In this document: one piece after another, positions 15,030-20,379 of the stretch
How positions within the stretch are numbered: position 1 is the first letter of the stretch
Layout: each line of letters opens with the position of its first letter
From: Erysipelotrichia bacterium
Lineage (GTDB): Bacteria; Bacillota_I; Bacilli_A; Erysipelotrichales; Erysipelotrichaceae
NCBI GenBank assembly: GCA_009916335.1
Contig: SAAR01000022.1
Location: forward strand, 1-20,379
DNA: 20,379 nucleotides
Reading direction: 5' to 3'
Notes under the pieces: generated by a model
What the model saw: only the letters and a program-made list of their open reading frames with translations
The model's database searches: none
What the model was told of the DNA's origin: nothing
Translations under genes and position numbers: made by a program

Positions 15030-16034
15030 ATGAAAGATACTTATATACTAGGTATTGAATCAAGTTGTGATGAAACAGCATGTGCGATTGTGAAAAATGG
15101 GAAAGAAGTGATTGCTAATGTTGTTGCTACACAAATTGATGTACATAAAAAATTTGGGGGTGTCTTGCCTGAAGTAGCGAGTCGCATTCACGTTGAAAAT
15201 ATTTCCATGGTAATAGAAGAAGCATTAGAAAAAGCACACATGGAAGTAGAAGATGTAGATGCGATTGCCTTTACACAAGGTCCAGGACTGATAGGCTCTT
15301 TACACGTTGGGGTACAAGCGGCAAAAACACTTGCTTGGGCTTATCAAAAGCCATTAGTACCAATTCATCATATTAGTGGGCATATCTTTGCCAATCATTT
15401 AGTCAGTGATTTAATATTTCCTTTAATGGCATTAGTGGTCAGTGGTGGACACAGTGAATTAGTGTACATGAAAAATGATCATGATTATCAAATTATTGGA
15501 ACTACACAAGATGATGCCATTGGGGAAGCATATGATAAAGTTGCAAGAGTGTTAGGTTTATCCTATCCAGGAGGACCACAGATTGATCGTTTAGCAAAAG
15601 AAGGACAACCAATCTATAAACTACCGACACCACATACACAAGGAATGTATGATTTATCTTTTAGTGGTTTAAAAAGTGGCGTTTTGCAATTTATTGATCG
15701 CTGCAAACGTAAGCAAGAAACATTCAATCGTGCAAATCTAGCCGCTTCCTTTCAAGAAACAGCATTAAATTTAATTATGGATAAAACGATGCTAGCATTA
15801 GAAAATTATGATGTTAAACAATTAGTACTAGCAGGTGGTGTGGCAGCAAACTCAAGACTGCGTGAAAAAATGCAAACAGCAATGGCAAACAATGATCAAG
15901 TACAATTATTGATTCCACCATTATGGTGCTGTACGGATAATGCAGCGATGATTGCCACCGCAGGTTACTTTGCTTACCACAATGGAGTGCGTGCAGATTT
16001 TGACGTCAGTGCGAGATCCAGTATTTCTATGTAA
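15030..16034 (+). CDS. tsaD: tRNA t6A threonylcarbamoyltransferase TsaD
   Basis: A 334-residue catalytic subunit that transfers the threonylcarbamoyl group to A37 of tRNA. The N-terminal IESSCDETACAIV, EVASRIHVENI, the metal-binding HISGH (H114 and H118), VVSGGHSELVY, GEAYDKVARVLGL, GGVAANSRLR and the C-terminal CTDNAAMIA with its metal-ligand aspartate are all intact. Length is standard. It ends the operon; the rex promoter follows within 20 bp of the stop and there is no clear terminator between, so some read-through into rex is likely. Confidence 0.97.
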   Translation: MKDTYILGIESSCDETACAIVKNGKEVIANVVATQIDVHKKFGGVLPEVASRIHVENISMVIEEALEKAHMEVEDVDAIAFTQGPGLIGSLHVGVQAAKTLAWAYQKPLVPIHHISGHIFANHLVSDLIFPLMALVVSGGHSELVYMKNDHDYQIIGTTQDDAIGEAYDKVARVLGLSYPGGPQIDRLAKEGQPIYKLPTPHTQGMYDLSFSGLKSGVLQFIDRCKRKQETFNRANLAASFQETALNLIMDKTMLALENYDVKQLVLAGGVAANSRLREKMQTAMANNDQVQLLIPPLWCCTDNAAMIATAGYFAYHNGVRADFDVSARSSISM

Positions 16035-16057
16035 GTGAAACAAATTAATTATTTCAC
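16035..16057. promoter_or_regulatory. inverted repeat over the rex -35 region, possible operator
   Basis: GTGAAA (16035-16040) and TTTCAC (16052-16057) are inverted around an 11-nt spacer. The right half with following bases reads TTTCACAA, a half-site of the Rex consensus TTGTGAA-N4-TTCACAA, and covers the -35. The left half is about 9 bp too far away for a standard Rex box, so this is only a candidate autoregulatory site. Confidence 0.3.
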
Positions 16058-16080
16058 AAGCAAGAAAGCTATGGTATACT
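16053..16080 (+). promoter_or_regulatory. promoter of rex
   Basis: -35 TTCACA (16053-16058, five of six), 16-bp spacer, -10 TATACT (16075-16080) with a TGG extension. The start point would lie about 11 nt before the ATG at 16098, with GGTGAT as ribosome binding site. Confidence 0.72.
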
Positions 16081-16097
16081 AGTAATGGTGATAAATT

Positions 16098-16721
16098 ATG
16101 AGTGATAAAAAAGTACCAAAGGCAACACTACAAAGGTATCCTATTTATTTAAAAGCACTACGCAGAATGCGTAAATATGGGAAAACAAGAGTCATGTCGA
16201 AAGAATTAAGTGAATCCGTTAATATCGAATCAGCAACCATTCGCAGAGATTTTTCATTGTTGGGGAATCTAGGAAAACAAGGATATGGGTATGATATTGA
16301 TTCTTTAATTGATCGTTTCAATCAAGAATTAGGCGTTGACTTTGATGAAAAAATTATTTTGGTTGGTGCTGGTAACTTAGGTAGAGCATTAATGAAATAT
16401 AATAAATGGGATCATGTAGTTGGCGAAATAGCCTGTGCATTTGATAAAGACCCTGATCGACAGGGGGTACGTTTTCATATACCTGTTTATGATATGGACG
16501 AATTAGAAGAAAAGATACCAGAAGGTTGCCGTATTGCTATTTTGGCAATTTCGGAAAATGTACAATCAACCGTTGACAAATTAGTAGCAAATGGCATTAC
16601 AGGAATTGTTGACTTTACCCATAAGCACATTAAAGTACCAGAAGGTGTATCAATTAAAATTGTAGATGTTGTCGCATCAATACAAGAGTTAGTATTTGAA
16701 ACAAATGCGATGAAAAAATAA
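16098..16721 (+). CDS. rex: redox-sensing transcriptional repressor Rex
   Basis: A 207-residue homodimeric repressor that leaves DNA when NADH rises relative to NAD+. The N-terminal winged helix (about residues 1-80) includes PKATLQRYPIYLKAL, the recognition segment IESATIRRDFSLLG and GKQGYGYDI. The Rossmann domain has VGAGNLGRAL (glycines 90, 92, 95), then AFDKDP, and the C-terminal swapped helix ends SIQELVF. Length is typical. It has its own promoter and is followed after 37 nt by asnS. In fermenters it usually controls alcohol and lactate dehydrogenases; the alcohol dehydrogenase at 1174 is a possible target, but no Rex box is seen there. Confidence 0.97.
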   Translation: MSDKKVPKATLQRYPIYLKALRRMRKYGKTRVMSKELSESVNIESATIRRDFSLLGNLGKQGYGYDIDSLIDRFNQELGVDFDEKIILVGAGNLGRALMKYNKWDHVVGEIACAFDKDPDRQGVRFHIPVYDMDELEEKIPEGCRIAILAISENVQSTVDKLVANGITGIVDFTHKHIKVPEGVSIKIVDVVASIQELVFETNAMKK

Positions 16722-16758
16722 TATAAAGTATAAAAGGAATATAAGGAGGATGTAAACA

Positions 16759-18144
16759 ATGTTAGAATTTATGACAGCACGAGAACTGTATGAAATTGTG
16801 TGCAGTGGCTCGCATGTAGAATTAGATACAATTGATTTTATTCAATTAGAAGGTTGGATAAGAACAAATCGTTGCAGTGGGAAAGTAGGATTTATCGAAT
16901 TAAATGATGGATCATATTTTCGTAATGTTCAATTAGTTTACCGCGAAGGTTTAGCTAACTTTGATGAGGTAAGCAAATATTCCACAGGAGCAGCAATTAG
17001 CGTTACAGGGAAATTGAAACTAACACCAGAAGGAAAACAACCATTTGAAATTGAAATAAGTGAAAGTGTTTTAGTCGGTGATTGTGAAGATACCTATCCA
17101 TTACAGAAAAAAAGACACTCTTTTGAATTTATGCGTGAAATTCCACACTTAAGACCAAGAGCAAATACGTTTTACGCTATTTTTAGATTGCGTTCAGTGT
17201 TGTCAATGGCGATTCATGAATTTTTCCAAGATCAAGGATTTGTTTATGTACATACACCAATTATCACAGGAAATGATGCAGAAGGTGCGGGAGAATCTTT
17301 CAGCGTTACAACAAGAAATGATGGAAAATATGAAGAAGATTTTTTTGGCAAACACGCATCACTAACGGTATCAGGACAATTACATGTAGAAGCCTTCGCA
17401 ATGGCATTTAGAGATGTATATACCTTTGGACCAACATTTAGAGCAGAAAACTCTAATACAACAAGACATGCAAGCGAATTTTGGATGATTGAGCCAGAAA
17501 TTGCATTTGCAGATTTAGAAGATGACATGGATTTAATTGAAGATATGATTAAATTCTGTATTAACTATGTTTTAGAAAATGCCCCAGAAGAAATGAAATT
17601 CTTTGAAAAAATGGTGGATAAAGAATGTATTAACCGAATTAAAAAAGTAAGGGATAGTGAATTCAAACGCATGCCATATACAGAAGCTATCGAAATTTTA
17701 AAAAACGCTGATGTCAAATTTGAAAACAGTAAAATTGAATGGGGCATGGATTTACAATCAGAACACGAACGCTATATTTGTGAAAAAGTCATTAATGGAC
17801 CAGTTTTCTTAACGGATTACCCAAAAGACATCAAAGCGTTTTATATGCGTATAAACGATGATAATAAAACCGTAGCAGCTTGCGACTTGTTAGTTCCAGG
17901 TGTTGGTGAATTAGTCGGAGGAAGCCAGCGTGAAGAAAGATACGATGTATTAGAAGCACGCATGAAAGAAATGAACATGGAACAAGAAACATTACAATGG
18001 TATATGGATTTACGCAAATACGGAGGCTGCAAACATGCAGGATTTGGTTTAGGCTTTGATCGTTTCCTAATGTATTTAAGTGGTATGCAAAACATCAGAG
18101 ATGTAGAACCTTTCCCAAGAACACCAAGAAATTTAATATTCTAA
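16759..18144 (+). CDS. asnS: asparaginyl-tRNA synthetase
   Basis: A 461-residue class IIb synthetase that charges tRNA-Asn. The N-terminal OB-fold anticodon-binding domain covers about residues 20-115 ([20 protein letters not shown]). The catalytic domain has [15 protein letters not shown], then motif 2 [20 protein letters not shown], and motif 3 [13 protein letters not shown] followed by PFPRTP at the C-terminus. The AEGAGE and AENSNTTRH variants mark AsnS rather than AspS. GGAGG (16745-16749) lies 9 nt before ATG 16759. Only 37 nt separate it from rex, too little for a T-box leader, so it is probably co-transcribed with rex. Confidence 0.97.
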   Translation: MLEFMTARELYEIVCSGSHVELDTIDFIQLEGWIRTNRCSGKVGFIELNDGSYFRNVQLVYREGLANFDEVSKYSTGAAISVTGKLKLTPEGKQPFEIEISESVLVGDCEDTYPLQKKRHSFEFMREIPHLRPRANTFYAIFRLRSVLSMAIHEFFQDQGFVYVHTPIITGNDAEGAGESFSVTTRNDGKYEEDFFGKHASLTVSGQLHVEAFAMAFRDVYTFGPTFRAENSNTTRHASEFWMIEPEIAFADLEDDMDLIEDMIKFCINYVLENAPEEMKFFEKMVDKECINRIKKVRDSEFKRMPYTEAIEILKNADVKFENSKIEWGMDLQSEHERYICEKVINGPVFLTDYPKDIKAFYMRINDDNKTVAACDLLVPGVGELVGGSQREERYDVLEARMKEMNMEQETLQWYMDLRKYGGCKHAGFGLGFDRFLMYLSGMQNIRDVEPFPRTPRNLIF

Positions 18145-18169
18145 AAGAGCGAAAGCTCTTTTTCTTTAC
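18143..18169 (+). terminator. terminator after asnS
   Basis: AAAAGAGC (18143-18150) pairs with GCTCTTTT (18155-18162) around a GAAA tetraloop, followed by a T-rich tail. The stem starts in the stop codon. Confidence 0.9.
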
Positions 18170-18243
18170 AAGCAATTCAATCTCAATAATAAACTTCAAA
18201 TTAATTGGTAAACAAATAAAATGATTGCTTATGAATATTTCCA

Positions 18244-18281
18244 CTTTTCTTTTTTAAAAAATATGTCATAATAAAGAAAAG
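18244..18281. promoter_or_regulatory. inverted repeat around a possible promoter of the metal-binding protein gene
   Basis: CTTTTCTTT (18244-18252) and AAAGAAAAG (18273-18281) are a perfect 9-bp inverted repeat with a 20-nt spacer. The repeat flanks a -10-like CATAAT (18267-18272). It does not match CopY or CsoR operators and consists of simple AT-rich sequence, so chance is a real possibility. A -35 is not clear. Confidence 0.25.
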
Positions 18282-18313
18282 GTATATTACCGATAATAAT
18301 AGGAGGGTTTTTA

Positions 18314-18505
18314 ATGAAACACATTATCATGATTAAAGATATGAATTGCGAACACTGTGTAGCAAGAATTAGTAAAGCATTAGAAGAAGTAAATGTCGAA
18401 CACGAAATCTCACTAGAAAACAAATCAGTATCTGTCGAAAAAAATGGCGACATTGTCGCAAAAGCAAAAAGAGCAATTACTGAAGCAGGGTATACTATTT
18501 TATAA
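18314..18505 (+). CDS. heavy-metal-associated (HMA) domain protein, CopZ-like
   Basis: A 63-residue soluble ferredoxin-like domain with the metal-binding motif M10-N-C12-E-H-C15, the conserved start of the first helix (CVARISKALEEV), and the C-terminal AITEAGYTIL. Such proteins carry Cu(I) or similar soft metals and hand them to CopA-type ATPases or regulators. AGGAGGG precedes the ATG. No copA, copY or csoR lies beside it, and the P-type ATPase in this window lacks the CPC motif, so its partner must be elsewhere. It stands alone between the asnS terminator and the 18514-18635 palindrome. It could also serve mercury or zinc; copper is the default for the family. Confidence 0.88.
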   Translation: MKHIIMIKDMNCEHCVARISKALEEVNVEHEISLENKSVSVEKNGDIVAKAKRAITEAGYTIL

Positions 18506-18513
18506 ATGAAAAC

Positions 18514-18635
18514 AAAAAGATGAATGATTATAAGAGATGATCTAAGTCCTATCAAGCAGATACACAAAATATAAAAATATGTATCTATGGAGGGGCATTA
18601 AATCAAAACTAAATACTAATCAATCATCTTTTTTT
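18514..18635. repeat. 122-nt imperfect palindrome with inner hairpin between convergent genes
   Basis: The ends pair as AAAAAGATGA (18514-18523) with TCATCTTTTT (18624-18633), then one A-A mismatch, then TGATTA (18525-18530) with TAATCA (18617-18622). This is 16 base pairs in a 17-position stem closing about 86 nt. Inside, AGATACA (18558-18564) pairs with TGTATCT (18580-18586). A T run ends the element on the plus strand and an A run begins it, so it could end transcription from both sides. The large loop is unusual for a simple terminator. It could be a structured RNA or a small MITE-like element; no target-site duplication is evident. It contains no ORF with a start codon and ribosome binding site. 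Confidence 0.5.
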
Positions 18636-18669
18636 ATATTCAATACAAAGCAGAACTTCCTTTCAAATG

Positions 18670-18861
18670 TTATTCAAGTAATAACTTTTTTAATGATGGC
18701 AAGGAAATAAATAATGAAATTATCAATAATAAGCCTAAAACCAATGAAAATTCATTTGGTTCCTTCAAACAATAAATAGGCAAATGGAAAATAAGAAACA
18801 AAGCATATACGAAAGCAAAACCAAACAAATAAAGCCAAGCCAACCATTTTACTATCTTCAA
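18670..18861 (-). CDS. possible small two-helix membrane protein
   Basis: A 63-residue hydrophobic protein from a TTG start (MKIVKWLAWLYLFGFAFVYA and onward) with two predicted membrane helices, about residues 5-30 and 38-57, and a basic C-terminal tail. The start is chosen because AAAGGGTG lies 6 nt before this TTG on the minus strand. The ATG at 18888 has no ribosome binding site, and the longer reading to 18966 would overlap the lipoprotein gene on the other strand. No family is recognised. It is divergent from the YdcC-like gene and convergent with the HMA gene. A hydrophobic frame can arise by chance in AT-rich DNA, so reality is likely but not certain. Confidence 0.5.
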   Translation of the reverse strand: MKIVKWLAWLYLFGFAFVYALFLIFHLPIYCLKEPNEFSLVLGLLLIISLFISLPSLKKLLLE

Positions 18862-18879
18862 AAATATCACCCTTTCTAA

Positions 18880-18911
18880 TTTATGCATGAAATACAATAA
18901 CCATGCATAAA
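18880..18911. promoter_or_regulatory. 10-bp inverted repeat between divergent genes, possible operator
   Basis: TTTATGCATG (18880-18889) and CATGCATAAA (18902-18911) are a perfect inverted repeat with a 12-nt spacer. It sits upstream of the lipoprotein gene (start 18938) and at the 5' side of the minus-strand membrane protein gene. It contains two self-complementary ATGCAT cores. It is suited to a dimeric regulator acting on both genes, or to an RNA hairpin in the lipoprotein leader. Confidence 0.4.
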
Positions 18912-18937
18912 GTGTTATGAAAGAAAGGAAGATATGA

Positions 18938-19933
18938 GTGAAAAAGAAAATAATGATTATTGGCACGATTGTTGTGGTATTGCTTTTAAGTTGTATACTT
19001 ATATTTAAAAAAGACCCCGTTGATAAACAATTAAAGAATATTATGAAAGATATGAAATCCTATTGTTTAACGGGGGATATGGAAATCAGCAAAGGCGAAG
19101 ATATAAAAGCGTATAGTATTGAGGTAGGTTACAAAAAGGTTGAAAAAGATGAATTCTTTAGAGTAGGAATTACTGATAAAGAACTGAATCAAACACAAGT
19201 GATTCTACGCAATCAAGATGGAGTTTATGTTATCACTCCCACACTTAATCAAATATTTAAATTTGAAGGAGATTGGCCATTGAATAGTTTGAAACCTTAT
19301 TTAATACAATCAATGGTTGAAATTATGAAAAATAAAGATTGTGTAATCACAAATGGTAAAAATAACTATATTGTAGAAAGCAAGGTCAATTATCCAAATA
19401 ACAACAATTTTAAAAAACAAAAAATGCAGTTTGATGATGAGTACAAAATACAAAATTTAGAAATTACAGATGATAGTGATGTAATGCAATTAAAAATAGT
19501 GTTTGACAAAGTTGATTATGATGCCAAATTAAAAAAAGATTATTTTGCTTTACCTAGTGATTTGCAAAGCGAGGTATCATCTACACCTGCGTTAACACAG
19601 GACGACCTTCCATTATATCCAATGACAGTTTTTGATTCTACGCTTAGCAATGCTAGTGAAGTCGAAGTTAACAATGGATATAGGCATGTATTAGAGTATA
19701 AAGGGGATCGCAATTTTACCTTAATTGAATCAGTTCCTCAAAAAAGCAAAGAATTACAGACGGTTATCATGTCAGGGGAATTTGTTGATAGTGTAGATGC
19801 TTTTGGATTTTATGATGGTAATCATATGGTGATGATGAATAATGGTGTTGAATATACAATCTATTCAGATGATTTAACGCCTGCAGAAATGGTAGATGTT
19901 TTATCTAGTATGCAAGTGGTTGTGATGAAATAA
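18938..19933 (+). CDS. LolA/YdcC-like lipoprotein
   Basis: A 331-residue extracytoplasmic lipoprotein. The GTG start gives KKK, a hydrophobic helix and the lipobox L-L-S-C with C19. The mature part reads like the half-barrel of LolA-type proteins: LTGDMEI, YSIEVGYKKVEKDEFFRVGI, NQDGVYVITPTLNQIFKFEGDWPLN, and KMQFDDEYKIQNLEITDD. It resembles B. subtilis YdcC, a sporulation-linked lipoprotein encoded just before alr and the mazE-mazF (ndoAI-ndoA) genes. Here a mazF gene follows after one base, which supports the match. AAGGA lies 8 nt before the GTG; the ATG at 18934 is in another frame and opens only a 24-codon ORF. The lipid-side or wall-side function is not known. Confidence 0.82.
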   Translation: MKKKIMIIGTIVVVLLLSCILIFKKDPVDKQLKNIMKDMKSYCLTGDMEISKGEDIKAYSIEVGYKKVEKDEFFRVGITDKELNQTQVILRNQDGVYVITPTLNQIFKFEGDWPLNSLKPYLIQSMVEIMKNKDCVITNGKNNYIVESKVNYPNNNNFKKQKMQFDDEYKIQNLEITDDSDVMQLKIVFDKVDYDAKLKKDYFALPSDLQSEVSSTPALTQDDLPLYPMTVFDSTLSNASEVEVNNGYRHVLEYKGDRNFTLIESVPQKSKELQTVIMSGEFVDSVDAFGFYDGNHMVMMNNGVEYTIYSDDLTPAEMVDVLSSMQVVVMK

Positions 19934-19934
19934 T

Positions 19935-20270
19935 ATGATAAAAAGAGGAGATGTGTATTATTGTAATTTATCACCAGTGGTAGGCAGTGAACAAGGGGGC
20001 ATAAGGCCAGTTGTTGTTGTGCAAAATGATAAAGGGAACAAATATTCTAATACGGTCATTATTGCCCCAATATCTAAAAAAATGAGTAAACCACCAATCC
20101 CTACGCATGTGATCTTTTCTAGTGATCATCTTAATTATGTTTCGATGATTCTTTTGGAACAGATTAGGACGATTGATAAAAGTCGATTAGAGCAATGGAT
20201 ATGCACTTTAGATGTTAAAACAATGCATGAGATAGATGTTGCATTACATGTTAGTCTTAGTCTTGATTAA
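19935..20270 (+). CDS. mazF: MazF/PemK-family mRNA endoribonuclease toxin
   Basis: A 111-residue MazF-type RNase that cleaves single-stranded mRNA at short motifs. It aligns end to end with NdoA of B. subtilis: KRGDVYYCNLSPVVGSEQGG, RPVVVVQND, NKYSNTVIIAPIS and LLEQIRTIDKSRL. The active-site arginine is R24; the second catalytic position, T48 in NdoA, is a serine here (S47), a mild change. The start is one base after the stop of the YdcC-like gene, with only a weak ribosome binding site, so translation is probably coupled. A MazE-type antitoxin gene, normally just upstream, is missing: there is no room between the two genes. An antitoxin could lie downstream of the window or be unlinked. Confidence 0.95.
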   Translation: MIKRGDVYYCNLSPVVGSEQGGIRPVVVVQNDKGNKYSNTVIIAPISKKMSKPPIPTHVIFSSDHLNYVSMILLEQIRTIDKSRLEQWICTLDVKTMHEIDVALHVSLSLD

Positions 20271-20294
20271 TATTTATAATGGGGATAGAAGTGA

Positions 20295-20379
20295 TTTGAA
20301 CTAACAAAAAAACAAGCTCTTGACAAAATAGAAGAGCTAAAACAATATGTTGCAGAGCAAGAAGCAACAGAAAAGAAAG
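20295..20379 (+). other. open frame without start codon at the window edge
   Basis: From 20295 the frame is open to the window end. From the CTA codon at 20301 it reads LTKKQALDKIEELKQYVAEQ, followed by EATEKK, a heptad-like helical sequence typical of the N-terminus of real proteins. No ATG, GTG or TTG occurs in frame after the stop at 20292. A TATAAT (20275-20280) and a GGGGATAGAAG stretch precede it. It may be a gene with a non-standard or mutated start, a gene remnant, or a chance frame. A 7-bp inverted repeat (AGCTCTT at 20315, AAGAGCT at 20332) lies inside. Confidence 0.3.

Noticed and set aside
16722..16758. T-box leader for asnS
   Set aside because: Only 37 nt separate rex and asnS, and no T-box element or antiterminator is present.
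18170..18230. AAGCAAT...ATTGCTT inverted repeat after the asnS terminator
   Set aside because: Seven pairs separated by 47 AT-rich bases, with no further structure, are expected by chance.
18229..18567. Minus-strand 112-codon hydrophobic frame opposite the HMA gene
   Set aside because: It lies antisense to a clear HMA-domain gene and its upstream promoter region, has no family resemblance and no plausible start site.
18669..18691. Plus-strand hairpin GTTATT/AATAAC followed by six T
   Set aside because: A 6-bp AT-only stem inside the 3' coding end of the minus-strand frame; too weak to call a terminator.
18862..18966. N-terminal extension of the small minus-strand membrane protein
   Set aside because: It would overlap the start of the YdcC-like gene and the inverted repeat; the good ribosome binding site points to the TTG at 18861.
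18934..19008. ATG at 18934 opening a 24-codon frame
   Set aside because: It is out of frame with the lipoprotein and ends quickly; the GTG at 18938 gives a lipoprotein signal and full-length protein.
1..20379. Mobile elements, CRISPR arrays, tRNA or rRNA genes
   Set aside because: Reading through gaps and coding regions showed no transposase or integrase, spaced direct repeats, cloverleaf or rRNA-like segment.

Overview
The window is AT-rich DNA from a low-GC Firmicute (Bacillota). The evidence is strong Shine-Dalgarno sites, short operons with overlapping ATGA junctions, a CotF-like spore protein behind a sigma-G-like promoter, lipoproteins with lipoboxes and no outer-membrane genes. Gene content and protein style suggest an Erysipelotrichia-type gut bacterium, but this is inference from memory, not a computed placement. 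No tRNA, rRNA, CRISPR array, insertion sequence or integrase is visible.

Layout. (1) 1-1099: the 3' end of a wall-teichoic-acid-type glycerophosphotransferase gene, coupled to a small lipoprotein. (2) 1174-4783: an iron-type alcohol dehydrogenase and a P-type cation ATPase, each with its own terminator. (3) 4976-9278: a tightly overlapping sensory operon. A membrane-anchored sugar-binding-type protein, a NarL-type histidine kinase, its response regulator and a second solute-binding protein are present, but there are no transporter subunits. (4) 9334-10523: a thioredoxin-like lipoprotein overlapping an AAC(3)-family acetyltransferase-like protein that seems to have lost its usual catalytic residues. 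(5) 10541-11534, minus strand: msrC (free methionine-R-sulfoxide reductase), and separately a two-gene spore-coat-like unit behind a near-perfect sigma-G promoter. (6) 11786-16034: a six-gene housekeeping operon, ntdP, a FemABX transferase, tsaE, tsaB, rimI and tsaD. It covers t6A tRNA modification, ribosomal protein acetylation and wall cross-bridge synthesis. (7) 16098-18144: rex and asnS. (8) 18314-20379: a CopZ-like metal-binding protein, a 122-nt imperfect palindrome, a small minus-strand membrane protein, and a YdcC/LolA-like lipoprotein followed directly by a MazF toxin with no visible antitoxin. The window ends in an open frame with no start codon.

Most of the window is ordinary core genome. 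The least ordinary parts are the transporter-less sensory operon, the spore-coat pair with its promoter, the antitoxin-less MazF in a reduced ydcC-alr-mazEF-like neighbourhood, and the long palindrome between convergent genes. I found no clear evidence of a wholly new defence or mobile system.
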